Of a DNA stretch of 64,000 bases, positions 1 through 8,765 are shown in pieces. The notes under the pieces were generated by a model. It was not told the DNA's origin. It saw nothing but the letters and a program-made list of their open reading frames with translations, and did no database searches. Within the stretch, counting starts at the first letter, position 1. Each line of letters starts with the position of its first letter. Both the position numbers and the translations under genes were made by a program. This DNA is from Candidatus Helarchaeota archaeon (GTDB lineage Archaea > Asgardarchaeota > Lokiarchaeia > Helarchaeales > RDOG01): positions 201,052-265,051 of the forward strand of contig JAHPZH010000006.1 in the NCBI GenBank assembly GCA_019058315.1. The letters run 5' to 3'.

Positions 1-474
1 AAATTCTCCTGGCCCAAATTTTCGAGCTGGTAGGTCTTGTTTAAATTTGATATTAGCCTGTAATTTATACAAAGGAAACTGTTTTCTTAATTGAGCTAAT
101 TGAATTTGAATCTTTGATAGTTTATCTGTTGAATTCTTTTCAAAAATCTTTAGTGTAAGTTCATATCGGTCTAAAATTTCAACCTCTTGATGACCAGATA
201 ATTCTGTTAATAAATTCAGTTTCTGTTTGCTAGTTAAAGTATTGTAAAAAATAACAGTTTCAATATTTAATTCTTGAATTAATTTCTTTAGTTCTTGAAC
301 TTTGCCTTTTCCTATAAGAAATTTGGATTTTTTCTTTAATTTAGTTTGAATTATTTTCGTGATAATTTCATAATTTAATGATTCTGCAAGTTTTTCTAGT
401 TCTCTTATTTGGATTTTATAAAAAAAATGATCATGAATATCGGTTTTAAGCAGACAGAGGATACTTCTTTTCAT
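1..474 (-). CDS. hflX: GTPase HflX, N-terminal part (runs off the window)
   Basis: The 158 codons present begin with ATG at 474 and stay open to the window edge, so the GTPase domain lies outside. The translation shows the HflX N-terminal signature: a glycine-rich F-L-I-G-K-G-K-V segment (about residues 60-67), an I-E-T-V-I-F-Y-N-T-L-T-S-K-Q segment, then L-D-R-Y-E-L-T-L-K-I-F and K-I-Q-I-Q-L-A-Q-L, which lead into the helical domain. HflX proteins are ribosome-associated GTPases, known in bacteria for splitting or rescuing stalled ribosomes. The reading frame upstream of 474 reaches a TAA without another usable start, which supports this start. The family call is secure; function in this host is by homology. 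Confidence 0.85.
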   Translation of the reverse strand, partial: MKRSILCLLKTDIHDHFFYKIQIRELEKLAESLNYEIITKIIQTKLKKKSKFLIGKGKVQELKKLIQELNIETVIFYNTLTSKQKLNLLTELSGHQEVEILDRYELTLKIFEKNSTDKLSKIQIQLAQLRKQFPLYKLQANIKFKQDLPARKFGPGEF

Positions 475-632
475 TAAATAATCTTCTTCAGTATTTAAGT
501 TCTTTAAAGTAACTTGATGATAATTATTTTAAAATGAATTACTTATATCCTTTGCATAAATATTTGAAAGATTACAAGTCTAATTACTAAAATTAGATAA
601 AAGAAAGTTATTATAAAAAATTTGAAGAAAAT

Positions 633-1295
633 TTATGAACGAACATTTATGATTCTGATAAAATCTGCAGTTTCTTCAGCAAAGTCAGAGATCTGTTCAA
701 AAGCTTGTACCATATCAAATACAGTTATTGCAATATATGGAGAATAAGCTGGTTTAACATTAATTAGTTTTCTTTTAATTTCATAATTAATACCATCTAC
801 ATCATGTTCTAATTCATTTATTTTCATAGTGCTTTCCATTACTTTATCCATTGTTTCACCTAACTGTAAATCTATGGTTTTATGCAACAGTTCCACACAT
901 TTTAATGTTATCTCACTCATCTTTTTTAAATCATCTGCGATTGGAGCTAAAACATCAGGAGATAATATTCCTAGTCGATTAGCAGTAGCATTTGCATTAT
1001 TTGCAACTGAATCAAGTCTTGAAATTAAATGTGCTAAATCTTCCCTTACACTGGGTGTTAATTCTCCTTTTGAAAGTTCTACCATAACTTTTCTTCGAAT
1101 TGAGTCGCATTCACGTTCTAAATCATCAATTTTTTTTATGTTTTTACTAACATCTGTACCTTTTCCGTCTAGAAATAATTTTATTGTTTTGTCCAGTTCA
1201 TAAACACTATCATATACTTTTTTTGCGTGTTCTTTCGTTTCTTTTATTATGCTAGCCTCACGCCTAGATTTAAACCAATCTATAAGAGTTCCCAT
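633..1295 (-). CDS. DUF47 / PhoU-like protein, putative phosphate transport regulator
   Basis: A 221-residue all-helical protein of the DUF47 (TIGR00153) family, which resembles PhoU and is often found beside Pit-type phosphate transporters. The start typical of the family, M-G-T-L-I-D-W-F-K-S-R-R, follows an AAAGTGAT Shine-Dalgarno-like stretch, so ATG at 1295 is preferred to a TTG 30 bases upstream. Acidic helices such as L-E-R-E-C-D-S-I-R and L-E-H-D-V-D-G-I-N match the E-x-x-x-D metal-binding pattern of PhoU-like bundles. No Pit transporter is adjacent; an ABC importer lies divergently downstream of the repeat region, and the two may share regulation. Family confident, role inferred. Confidence 0.8.
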   Translation of the reverse strand: MGTLIDWFKSRREASIIKETKEHAKKVYDSVYELDKTIKLFLDGKGTDVSKNIKKIDDLERECDSIRRKVMVELSKGELTPSVREDLAHLISRLDSVANNANATANRLGILSPDVLAPIADDLKKMSEITLKCVELLHKTIDLQLGETMDKVMESTMKINELEHDVDGINYEIKRKLINVKPAYSPYIAITVFDMVQAFEQISDFAEETADFIRIINVRS

Positions 1296-1406
1296 AGTAT
1301 CACTTTCTTTATTAGATTTTTTCAATAAATTTACTAATAATATTTAAGTTTTTTTAATACCTACTATCATTATAATAAAAACATTGTTATGAAAAAAGTA
1401 GATCAA

Positions 1407-1436
1407 TGTTCAAAGTGTTTATATACTTTATGAACA
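1407..1436. promoter_or_regulatory. operator-like inverted repeat, copy 1 (TGTTCA-N18-TGAACA)
   Basis: TGTTCA at 1407-1412 and its reverse complement TGAACA at 1431-1436 are separated by exactly 18 bases with a TATATA core, giving a 30-bp site. The same half-sites and spacing recur at 1528 and 1648, which is what a dimeric DNA-binding regulator would need. Function inferred. Confidence 0.6.
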
Positions 1437-1527
1437 AGTTTTTAAATTTTCAATTTTGTCAATAAACATACTAATTGAAATCAAACTTTTTTAATTAAAA
1501 ATAATAATTAATCAAAAATTAGATCAA

Positions 1528-1557
1528 TGTTCAATTTATTTATATTCAATTTGAACA
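1528..1557. promoter_or_regulatory. operator-like inverted repeat, copy 2 (TGTTCA-N18-TGAACA)
   Basis: TGTTCA at 1528-1533 and TGAACA at 1552-1557, again 18 bases apart, 121 bases from copy 1. The half-sites are kept while the spacer has drifted, which suggests the half-sites are under selection. Confidence 0.6.
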
Positions 1558-1647
1558 AGTTTTTAATTAAAGTTTTAATCAATGAACAGTTTAAATAAAA
1601 TCAAATTTACTTAAGTAAAACTTCTACTTCTTCAATAAATTAATCAA

Positions 1648-1677
1648 TGTTCAACTTATATATAAATAATTTGAACA
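1648..1677. promoter_or_regulatory. operator-like inverted repeat, copy 3 (TGTTCA-N18-TGAACA)
   Basis: TGTTCA at 1648-1653 and TGAACA at 1672-1677, 18 bases apart, 120 bases from copy 2. This is the copy nearest the ABC transporter operon that starts at 1962. Confidence 0.6.
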
Positions 1678-1961
1678 TGTATTTAAACAATATATTTTGT
1701 CATTAAACAGATTAGTTAAAAGAATAGATTTATAAAGTGTTTTTAATAGTGTACCTCACCCAAGATTACGAAGAACGAAAAATGACTTATATGATGCATA
1801 GTTTTCAGATTAATTACAAATCTATTGGACAAAAAATCTTGACAACTAGGAATTACAATAAGACAAAAAAATTAGAGATTTATTTAAAATTGAGTTATTT
1901 TTTAAGGTCAGTTCAATTCAATTTTAAAAAATGGTAAAATAATAACAATGGAGTTAAAAAT

Positions 1962-2159
1962 ATGAGAGAAAAATACAAAATAATAATATTAGTGTCAATA
2001 TCAATAGCCCTAGGACTACTTACAGGTATTTACTTTGGAATGTTAACAGCAACTGCATTGAATGTTACTGGTCTTGGTCTAATTAGACAAGAAAAGAATA
2101 AAAAAATCCATATTAAAAAGGTGAAAAAGAATTATATCGAAGGAAGAAGTGGATATTAA
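1962..2159 (+). CDS. small single-pass membrane protein, first gene of the ABC importer operon
   Basis: A 65-residue protein starting at ATG 1962 after a GGAG site. Residues about 6-32 form one hydrophobic helix (begins I-I-I-L-V-S-I-S-I-A); the tail is strongly basic (K-N-K-K-I-H-I-K-K-V-K-K). It overlaps the start of the binding-protein gene by 11 bases, so the two are translationally linked. I do not recognise the family. Its position suggests an accessory subunit or assembly factor of the importer, but nothing in the sequence proves that. Confidence 0.6.
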   Translation: MREKYKIIILVSISIALGLLTGIYFGMLTATALNVTGLGLIRQEKNKKIHIKKVKKNYIEGRSGY

Positions 2160-3336
2160 GCAAAAAATCGCCAGAGCAAAACGACTTAGAAAACCAAAAA
2201 ACCGTTTAACAGTTTATGCTATGATATTCTTAACTTGTTTTTCAGTCGGCATATTAATAGGAATGGTGTTTCAAACTGATAAAAGACCTTATCCTGTTGT
2301 AACACTTTCTATGGCCTATGGTTCGGAGAAAAAAAAATGGATAAATGAAATTACGCAAGATTTCCAAGTTTATGCATTTACTGAATCCCTTAAGAGATAT
2401 GGTATTCCACTATGGGTTCTTTGTGATTTTAAACCTATGGGATCTCGCAAAATGGTTCTTTCTACTTTAACAGGAGAAATTCAACCCACAATACTCAGTC
2501 CAGCATCCAGTATTTGGATTGACTATATGAATTATAAAGCAATGGCCATAGGTGGACATCCACTTATAAATAAAGATGATCCAGAATGGACTAAAAAAGT
2601 AATTTATTCCCCAGTAGTTATAGGAACATGGAAAGTCTTTAATGAAACTTGGGATATTGATGGATTTGACTCTCTTATGAAGATCCCTGGTAGGTTTGCT
2701 CATACTGATCCTCAACTATCTAACAGTGGGGCAATGTCACTTCTAATGATGGTAGCAACATTCCTTGAAAAAGATGTGTCAGAAATAGAATATGCGGATT
2801 TATTTAATCCTGAGGTCTTTCTTAAAATGTCGCTTATTGAAAAAAAATGTACCTATTACGGAGAGAGTACAGGATTTTTAGGAAAAAAAGCTTTAGATGG
2901 AACTCTTGACGTTTTTATGGTATACGAGAGCGTAATAATTGATAATAATAAAAAACTTCAAGGAGGAACCATTCCAGCACTACAAACTGGTGGTATGGTA
3001 GCGGTATATCCTGAAAATGGTACTTTGTATTCAGACCATCCATTTTGTATAATGGCAGGAGATTGGGTTACTCCAATGCAGTTATATGCTGCTAAATTAT
3101 TTTTGGATTTTATAGATGAACCTAGTACGATTGAAGTAGCTTTTAGTAAAGGAGGCTTCAGACCAATCAATGCATCCATACTGAATAATCCTGATATAAA
3201 TGCTTCCTATGTTAAAACTTTTAAAGAATCTAATGGCGTACAATATAAACTTACAGTTCCTGAATTCCAGGGAGATGTAAATCCATTTATTTTAAACCAA
3301 ATACCTGAATTATGGACTATGATGCGTTCAAAATAA
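2149..3336 (+). CDS. membrane-anchored ABC transporter substrate-binding protein (SBP_bac_11-like)
   Basis: A 395-residue protein with a basic N-terminus, one membrane anchor at about residues 22-41, and an extracellular binding domain. The segments P-V-V-T-L-S-M-A-Y-G-S-E-K-K, I-L-S-P-A-S-S-I-W-I and Y-S-P-V-V-I-G-T-W-K resemble the family 11 extracellular solute-binding proteins (also seen next to VWA domains). The uncleaved anchor is common for archaeal binding proteins. The start is a GTG inside the end of the preceding gene, preceded by AGGAAG. It is followed by a fused permease and two ATPases, so it supplies substrate to that importer. Substrate unknown: an anion such as molybdate, tungstate or sulfate, or a metal, are all possible. 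Confidence 0.75.
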   Translation: MDIKQKIARAKRLRKPKNRLTVYAMIFLTCFSVGILIGMVFQTDKRPYPVVTLSMAYGSEKKKWINEITQDFQVYAFTESLKRYGIPLWVLCDFKPMGSRKMVLSTLTGEIQPTILSPASSIWIDYMNYKAMAIGGHPLINKDDPEWTKKVIYSPVVIGTWKVFNETWDIDGFDSLMKIPGRFAHTDPQLSNSGAMSLLMMVATFLEKDVSEIEYADLFNPEVFLKMSLIEKKCTYYGESTGFLGKKALDGTLDVFMVYESVIIDNNKKLQGGTIPALQTGGMVAVYPENGTLYSDHPFCIMAGDWVTPMQLYAAKLFLDFIDEPSTIEVAFSKGGFRPINASILNNPDINASYVKTFKESNGVQYKLTVPEFQGDVNPFILNQIPELWTMMRSK

Positions 3337-3357
3337 TAAAAAAAGAGGTTAATTTTA

Positions 3358-5160
3358 ATGCAAAAAACAGAAAAAACAGAAATAGAATTTGAATCTTTTC
3401 AAAGAGAAAAATTAGACAGAATAGGTAGATTTGAAAGAAATATATCCTCAGAAAAAGTAAGAAAACTATCAGACGGGATATTTTTGGCAATATTTTTTGC
3501 ATTCTTTATAATTCCAATATTTTATATTTTTATTTGGTCGTTATTTAATTGGAATGCAATCAACTTTGCCATCTTTAACAACCCCATATCTGGAGCAACT
3601 CGTGCGAGTGACATAGGAATCTCTTTACTAAGGTCTCTTTTTGTTGCATCAGTTGTAGTACTGGCAGACATAATTATTGGAATTCCTATGGCAATAATAT
3701 TAGCAAGATATGAATTTCGTGGAAAACGGTTATTGGACACCCTAGTAGATTTACCCTTAGCTATTCCAACAGCTGCGCTTGGATTTTCGATATATCTTTT
3801 TTGGGGAGCACCCCAGGGAATTGCACCATTACTTGGTATCTATCAAAATCCAATTCAAGTATTATCAGGAACAGCTAGTGGCGGAGGACTTATAGAACCA
3901 GGATTGTGGTTAATAATACTTGCCCATATACCATTTACATTTCCATATATCACAAGAAATTTAAAAGTGGTAATCGGTAATATTGATAAGGACTTCGAAG
4001 ATGCAGCTAGGAGTTTGGGTGCCCAAAAATACACTGTATTCCGAACAATCACCGGTCCTTTAATGAAGGAAGGTTTGATTGCAGGTGCGATTTTAGCATT
4101 TACTAGGAGCATAGGTGAAACAGGAGCAACATTATTGGTTTACGGAGTTGAAGCAACAGCACCGATTCAAGTTGTAACTCTGACTAGATTAGGACAATAT
4201 CAAGCTGCTGGATTTCTATCTATGATACTAGTTTCTATCTCCATCGGGATGTTATTCTTAGTAAAAACAGTTTCTAGAAGAGTCGGTCTACCAGTTCAAA
4301 GGATATGGTACGGCTTTGAAAAAATTGTATCTAAGAAACCAGTAAGAGTTACAAGGGACACTATGACTATGATATTATTCATTGGTGTAATAACTATTCC
4401 ATCATTTTATGTATTAGTGTACTTGTTTACAAATTTCGTTGGAGTCGAGGGTGCATTTTACAGTGTTTTCTATGGAGCAGATAATAAATGGGCTGAAATA
4501 TGGGTTCAACTAATAAATTCACTTTCAATTGCAGGAATTGCAACGCTTGTAAATATATTAATTGGTATACCTCTAGCTTTCATGATTGTTAGAAGAAAAT
4601 GGGGAAAATTCAACATGATATTAGATACTGCGGTGGATCTTCCGCTAACTGTTCCATCTGCAGCTTTAGGATTTGCAATATTTCTCTTTTGGGGAACATT
4701 AGGACCATTTGCACCAACTGGAATATTTACACCGGGTTATATGCTGATACTCATTGTACATGTTGTTTTTACTTTACCGTTCATGGTTCGCGTTCTAGTT
4801 GCCGTACTTATGAATATGTCACCAGGTTTCGAAGAAGCATCTTCAACAATGGGGGCGAGTAGATTTACAACATTTCGTAAAATAACTTTACCAATGTTAA
4901 AAACTGCTATTTTAGCGGGTGCAATCATGGTATTTATGAGATCATTAGGCGAAACTGGAGCCACAGTAGTTGTTATGGGATTAATCAGAACAGTGCCTGT
5001 TGGTATAATTGATTATGCAGAATCTATAGAATTTGAAGCTGCAGCATTTTCAAGTTTTGTCATAATTCTCATATCGTTTGTTTTGATATTTGTTTTAAGA
5101 TATCTCTCAGGGGAAGAGAGAGAAGAACCATTAATAAAAAGAGGTCTAACATATGCCTAA
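3358..5160 (+). CDS. fused ABC transporter permease (two BPD_transp_1 domains)
   Basis: A 600-residue protein with two homologous halves, each about six membrane helices. Each half carries an EAA coupling loop for the ATPases: E-D-A-A-R-S-L-G-A (about residue 217) and E-E-A-S-S-T-M-G-A (about residue 493). Paired L-D-L-P-L-A-I-P-T-A-A-L-G and D-L-P-L-T-V-P-S-A-A-L-G segments show the internal duplication. The arrangement is that of fused permeases such as ThiP or FbpB. ATG 3358 follows GAGGT. It overlaps the next gene by 8 bases. The two different EAA loops fit the two different ATPases encoded downstream. Confidence 0.9.
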   Translation: MQKTEKTEIEFESFQREKLDRIGRFERNISSEKVRKLSDGIFLAIFFAFFIIPIFYIFIWSLFNWNAINFAIFNNPISGATRASDIGISLLRSLFVASVVVLADIIIGIPMAIILARYEFRGKRLLDTLVDLPLAIPTAALGFSIYLFWGAPQGIAPLLGIYQNPIQVLSGTASGGGLIEPGLWLIILAHIPFTFPYITRNLKVVIGNIDKDFEDAARSLGAQKYTVFRTITGPLMKEGLIAGAILAFTRSIGETGATLLVYGVEATAPIQVVTLTRLGQYQAAGFLSMILVSISIGMLFLVKTVSRRVGLPVQRIWYGFEKIVSKKPVRVTRDTMTMILFIGVITIPSFYVLVYLFTNFVGVEGAFYSVFYGADNKWAEIWVQLINSLSIAGIATLVNILIGIPLAFMIVRRKWGKFNMILDTAVDLPLTVPSAALGFAIFLFWGTLGPFAPTGIFTPGYMLILIVHVVFTLPFMVRVLVAVLMNMSPGFEEASSTMGASRFTTFRKITLPMLKTAILAGAIMVFMRSLGETGATVVVMGLIRTVPVGIIDYAESIEFEAAAFSSFVIILISFVLIFVLRYLSGEEREEPLIKRGLTYA

Positions 5161-6262
5161 TTTGAAAGTACAGAATCTAAATAAAGTATTTGAGAAAGCT
5201 AAAGTCTGTGCGGCTAAAGAAATTAACTTGACAGTGAATGAAGGAGAATATTTGACTTTACTTGGACCTAGTGGATGCGGAAAAACAGTCTTTGTGAGAA
5301 TGATCGCAGGTTTGGAATCGATAGATTCTGGTAAAATTTACATTGATGATAAACCAATAAATGAAATACCAACAGAGGACAGAGATATTGGAATGGTTTT
5401 CCAATCATACGAAATTTTTCCTTTTATGGATGTATGGGACAATGTTGCGTATCCAGGTATTGTAAGAAGATGGCCCAAAGAAAAAATAGAAACAGAAACA
5501 GTAAAAGCTTTAGAAGTAGTAGGTTTACTCGATCGTGCTGGTGAATTTCCAGATCAATTATCGGTTCCTGATCTACAACGTATTGCTATTGCAAGAACTC
5601 TTGTGACTGGTTCAAAACTTCTATTATTAGATGAACCACTTAGTTCCTTGGATCAACGCTATTCTGAGGAATTTCGTCACGAACTAAGAAGATTAGTGAA
5701 AGATTTAGGTTTAACAGCAGTTCATATCACCCACAACCAAGATGAGGCAATGATGATTTCGGATCGTATAGTAATAATGCGAAAAGGAGAATTTCTTCAA
5801 GCAGGAACTCCCGCAGAAATATACGAACACCCGAACAGTATTTTTGTAGCTAATTTTATTGGCGAATCAAATTTTTTGGATGGTAATATAACTGAAATCA
5901 AAGATGAAGGATCTATTATTACATTGAGACATGATGGACCCAAGATAATTTCGTCAAATAAAGAATTCAAACGAGATACTAGAATAGTAGCGAGTATTAG
6001 AAAAGAATTAGTAAAAATTTACCCCGCAGACTCGGATAAACAATATACAATAGAAGCTAAAGTAAAAAATATAATTTTTCTTGGATCATTTTTGCGAGTA
6101 TTTTGTGAACTTTCTAATGAAGACATTGTTGAAGCAAAAATTACCTTTCCACCAAAATTTGAGTTAAATAAGGGTGATAAGGTTCACGTAAAAATGCATC
6201 CTGACAATATATTATTGTTTGAATATCCAGATGATCTGGCTTATGAATTAGCATTAGATTAA
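5153..6262 (+). CDS. ABC importer ATPase 1 (intact nucleotide site, degenerate signature motif)
   Basis: A 369-residue CUT/MOI-type ATPase with a C-terminal TOBE-like regulatory region. Walker A is G-P-S-G-C-G-K-T (38-45), Q-loop Gln is Q84, Walker B with catalytic Glu is L-L-L-L-D-E (156-161), and the H-loop His is H194 (T-H-N-Q-D-E). The ABC signature, normally L-S-G-G-Q, reads L-S-V-P-D (136-140), so both glycines are lost. Because the signature acts on the partner's ATP, this damages the site formed with ATPase 2. ATG 5153 overlaps the permease gene; ATPase 2 follows 12 bases downstream. Confidence 0.9.
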   Translation: MPNLKVQNLNKVFEKAKVCAAKEINLTVNEGEYLTLLGPSGCGKTVFVRMIAGLESIDSGKIYIDDKPINEIPTEDRDIGMVFQSYEIFPFMDVWDNVAYPGIVRRWPKEKIETETVKALEVVGLLDRAGEFPDQLSVPDLQRIAIARTLVTGSKLLLLDEPLSSLDQRYSEEFRHELRRLVKDLGLTAVHITHNQDEAMMISDRIVIMRKGEFLQAGTPAEIYEHPNSIFVANFIGESNFLDGNITEIKDEGSIITLRHDGPKIISSNKEFKRDTRIVASIRKELVKIYPADSDKQYTIEAKVKNIIFLGSFLRVFCELSNEDIVEAKITFPPKFELNKGDKVHVKMHPDNILLFEYPDDLAYELALD

Positions 6263-6274
6263 GGAGTGTAAATA

Positions 6275-7378
6275 ATGTCAGAAGTAATATTAAAAAATGT
6301 AATAAAAAAATATAATGGAAAAGCTGGTATATCCATTAGTTTTGAGGTTAAACCTGGAGAATACTTTACTATCTGTGGACCAACAGGTTCTGGAAAGAGT
6401 ACACTTATGCGAATGATTGCAGGATTGGAAAAAGTTGACGATGGGCAAATATTCATAGGTAAAAAAATGGTTAATAAGGTTGCAGCTGAAGATCGGAAAA
6501 TAGGGATGGTATTTGAGCACCCAACATATGCAATTTTTCCACATTACAATCTACTTGAAAATGTCATTTACGGACCACGAGTGAAAGGTGGTAAAATTAC
6601 TGAAATTCAAAAAACAGGAAAGGAAATGCTTGAAATGATGCTTCTCGATGACAGAGCAGACTTTTATTGGGACGAATCTAGTGGCGGAATGCTACAGCGA
6701 ATATCTTTAGCTAGAGCGTTGATGACAAGTGATAAATTAATTTTATTAGATGAACCACTTTCAGCTTTGGATGCAAAAATTAGAATGGCTTTGCGATATG
6801 AACTTATGAGCATCATTAAAGAAGTAGGTGTAACATGTATCCATGCAACTCAAGATACGGAAGAAGCATTAATGGTATCAGATAGAATTTTAGTTTTAAA
6901 TAAAGGAGTAGTCGAACAGATTGGAACTCCTTTAGAAATATATCAACACCCCGCAAATCTTTTTGTCGCAAGGTTCATGTGTGGATGTAATGTTATTGAA
7001 GGGAAGATAATAAAGAAAAACAATACATTTTCTGAAATTCAATTAGCAAAAAATATAACAATAAAAGCATCTGATACTTCATTTTCTGAAAATGATAAAG
7101 TAGCTATCGCAATTAGAGCTGAACATATAGATGTTGAAGGTGGAAAAGTGAACGGAGATAATAGTATAAAAGGAGTTATACAATCATCCAGGTTTACAGC
7201 AGGAAATAATATTGATGAAATTCTCTTAGAAACTGGTGACGTATTTTTTTCAAAAAAACACGCGACTCATATATGGTTTTCCAGAGGCGATGATGTCACG
7301 ATTTCATTTAAGCCAGAAAATATAATCTTATTTCCATATCCTGTAGAAGGATTAGAAAAAGCATTGGAGCTGAATTAA
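6275..7378 (+). CDS. ABC importer ATPase 2 (altered Q-loop and H-loop, intact signature)
   Basis: A 367-residue ATPase homologous to its upstream neighbour. Walker A G-P-T-G-S-G-K-S-T (35-43) and Walker B L-I-L-L-D-E (155-160) are present, and the signature region keeps its glycines (S-S-G-G-M, 135-139). The Q-loop Gln is replaced by Glu (V-F-E-H-P, E81) and the H-loop His by Gln (A-T-Q-D-T-E-E, Q193). A TOBE-like C-terminal domain follows. ATG 6275 is preceded by AAGGAGTG. With ATPase 1 it should form a heterodimer on the fused permease, with one normal and one degenerate ATP site. The residues are read directly; the functional asymmetry is inferred. Confidence 0.9.
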   Translation: MSEVILKNVIKKYNGKAGISISFEVKPGEYFTICGPTGSGKSTLMRMIAGLEKVDDGQIFIGKKMVNKVAAEDRKIGMVFEHPTYAIFPHYNLLENVIYGPRVKGGKITEIQKTGKEMLEMMLLDDRADFYWDESSGGMLQRISLARALMTSDKLILLDEPLSALDAKIRMALRYELMSIIKEVGVTCIHATQDTEEALMVSDRILVLNKGVVEQIGTPLEIYQHPANLFVARFMCGCNVIEGKIIKKNNTFSEIQLAKNITIKASDTSFSENDKVAIAIRAEHIDVEGGKVNGDNSIKGVIQSSRFTAGNNIDEILLETGDVFFSKKHATHIWFSRGDDVTISFKPENIILFPYPVEGLEKALELN

Positions 7379-7400
7379 AAATTAAAAGAGAGTGAATTTG

Positions 7401-7961
7401 ATGAAAAGTAAAAATGCATTTGGATTAGCAATTTTATATACAGCACTTGTAAGTTTCATGATATACATCCAATTAATTAACAGTCCAGTTTTTAATCTTC
7501 TTTTTTGGATTGGAATAGCTGTTTACATGGCATCAGGAGCTTTTTTCATTGGAAGTAGTTATATTGACAATAAAAAATATATGACAATGGGCTTAATAGT
7601 CGGAATTGCATCATGGACTCTATTATTAATCGGTGCAAGCTGGGGTGTTTCAATAAACCACGATATTATAGAAAGGTGGAAATTATGGGACGCCTTATCA
7701 AGTTATATCGATGGAATGGATGAATATCTTGCCTTTTTCATAGATAATCTTGATGAAATAATTAAAAACGCCGATCTACAAGCATTTTTTTCAGCCGAAA
7801 TCATAGTACAGCAATGGTTTGTCGGACCATTTGTATATTATGTCATTGTATCAATAACAACTGTTATATCAATAATAATTGGAGTATCCATTGGATTTAT
7901 TTCCTTCAAAGATGAGCAAAAAGTTAAGGAAATATCAAGTAGTTATTCAAAAGGTCTTTAA
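7401..7961 (+). CDS. four-helix membrane protein at the end of the ABC importer operon
   Basis: A 186-residue protein with about four membrane helices: two near the N-terminus, a third at about 70-88, then a hydrophilic loop with acidic clusters (G-M-D-E-Y, D-N-L-D-E), and a last helix near the C-terminus. ATG 7401 is preferred to GTG 7392 because GAGAGTGA sits at the right distance before it. The layout and the segment L-F-W-I-G-I-A-V-Y resemble the N-terminal half of the zinc-finger membrane protein at 9600 (L-F-Y-W-V-G-G-G-V-Y), so the two are probably paralogous. No known family recognised; link to the transporter rests on position only. Confidence 0.6.
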   Translation: MKSKNAFGLAILYTALVSFMIYIQLINSPVFNLLFWIGIAVYMASGAFFIGSSYIDNKKYMTMGLIVGIASWTLLLIGASWGVSINHDIIERWKLWDALSSYIDGMDEYLAFFIDNLDEIIKNADLQAFFSAEIIVQQWFVGPFVYYVIVSITTVISIIIGVSIGFISFKDEQKVKEISSSYSKGL

Positions 7962-8051
7962 ATTAATAATTTTTTTTATTTCTAATTATTGTTTTTAGAA
8001 TTAGTGAGATAATTATAAAATTTTAAAAAAATTGAAGGAGGTGATAAATTT

Positions 8052-8765
8052 ATGAAGAAAACTTGGCTAATTTGTGATTTTCATATTCACACAGATATAA
8101 GTGACGGAAAAATACCAATTAATGAAGTGATAAAACTCTATGGAGAACACCATTTCGATGTTATCAGTATTACAGATCATATTGTTGATAGTAAATGTCT
8201 AGAGAAACGAGAAAAGAATAATGAACCTTTATATTCATTACAAAAAGAAAATTTCCAAGATTATTTAAGATTACTATGGAAAAAATCAGTTGAAGCATGG
8301 GAAAAATATAATATGTTAATTATCCCAGGAGCAGAAATTACAAATAATACTAATGAATATCATATACTTGCAATAGATATTAAAGAATATATTGAACCTG
8401 ATTTATCTGTAAAGGAGATAATACAAGAAATTCATAAACAAGGTGGTATTGCAATTGCTTGCCATCCACATTATAAATCAAATGATGGTCCACAGCCATT
8501 TTTACATCTATGGAATAACCATGATAAATATGCGAATTTGTTTGATGCTTGGGAAGTAGCTAATCGTAATGAGCTATTTAATGTAATAGGTCTCCAAAAA
8601 TTCAATTATATTGCTAATTCAGATTTTCATGAAGCTAAACATCTTTATTCTTGGAAGACTTTTATAGGTGCTGTGAAAAATAGAGAAGCTATAAAAACAG
8701 CTATTCATAAAAATGATAGTGTAGCTATCTTTTTATATAGGAAAAATAACAAGATAAAAATTTAA
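8052..8765 (+). CDS. PHP-domain metal-dependent phosphoesterase
   Basis: A 237-residue PHP-domain protein. Metal ligand motifs are in the expected order: D-F-H-I-H-T-D (about 9-15), S-I-T-D-H (about 39-43), a G-A-E-I segment, A-C-H-P-H-Y (about 137), and N-S-D-F-H (about 193-197). Such proteins hydrolyse phosphoester bonds with two or three metal ions; substrates range from histidinol phosphate to nucleotides, and the sequence does not settle which. ATG 8052 follows a very strong AAGGAGGTGAT at 8035-8044. It stands alone, 90 bases after the importer operon, with its own ribosome-binding site. Confidence 0.85.
   Translation: MKKTWLICDFHIHTDISDGKIPINEVIKLYGEHHFDVISITDHIVDSKCLEKREKNNEPLYSLQKENFQDYLRLLWKKSVEAWEKYNMLIIPGAEITNNTNEYHILAIDIKEYIEPDLSVKEIIQEIHKQGGIAIACHPHYKSNDGPQPFLHLWNNHDKYANLFDAWEVANRNELFNVIGLQKFNYIANSDFHEAKHLYSWKTFIGAVKNREAIKTAIHKNDSVAIFLYRKNNKIKI

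Larger units (their letters stand above)
1400..1740. repeat. three diverged tandem ~120-bp repeats in a long promoter region
   Basis: Within the 666-base gene-free stretch between the DUF47 gene and the ABC operon, three copies start near 1400, 1521 and 1641. Each copy has ATCAATGTTCAA, then an AT-rich core, then TTTGAACAAG (first copy TATGAACAAG; third TTTGAACATG), then a run of T/A and a TCAAT-AAACA-like element about 20 bases later. The even 120-121 base spacing indicates tandem duplication. I see no convincing gene here; a 66-codon GTG frame at 1737-1937 has no recognisable features. Confidence 0.75.

Noticed and set aside
829..1203. Rightward 124-codon frame opposite the DUF47 gene
   Set aside because: Serine-rich shadow of a well-supported leftward gene; no ribosome-binding site or family features.
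1400..1740. CRISPR array
   Set aside because: Only three copies with a 120-bp period, inverted half-sites within each unit, no short identical repeats and no cas genes.
1737..1937. 66-codon GTG frame before the ABC operon
   Set aside because: Starts inside the tandem repeats, no clear ribosome-binding site and low-complexity product.
2149..7378. Naming the importer as molybdate, tungstate, sulfate or iron specific
   Set aside because: Binding-protein and permease types are shared by several substrates and no specificity residue can be read with confidence.
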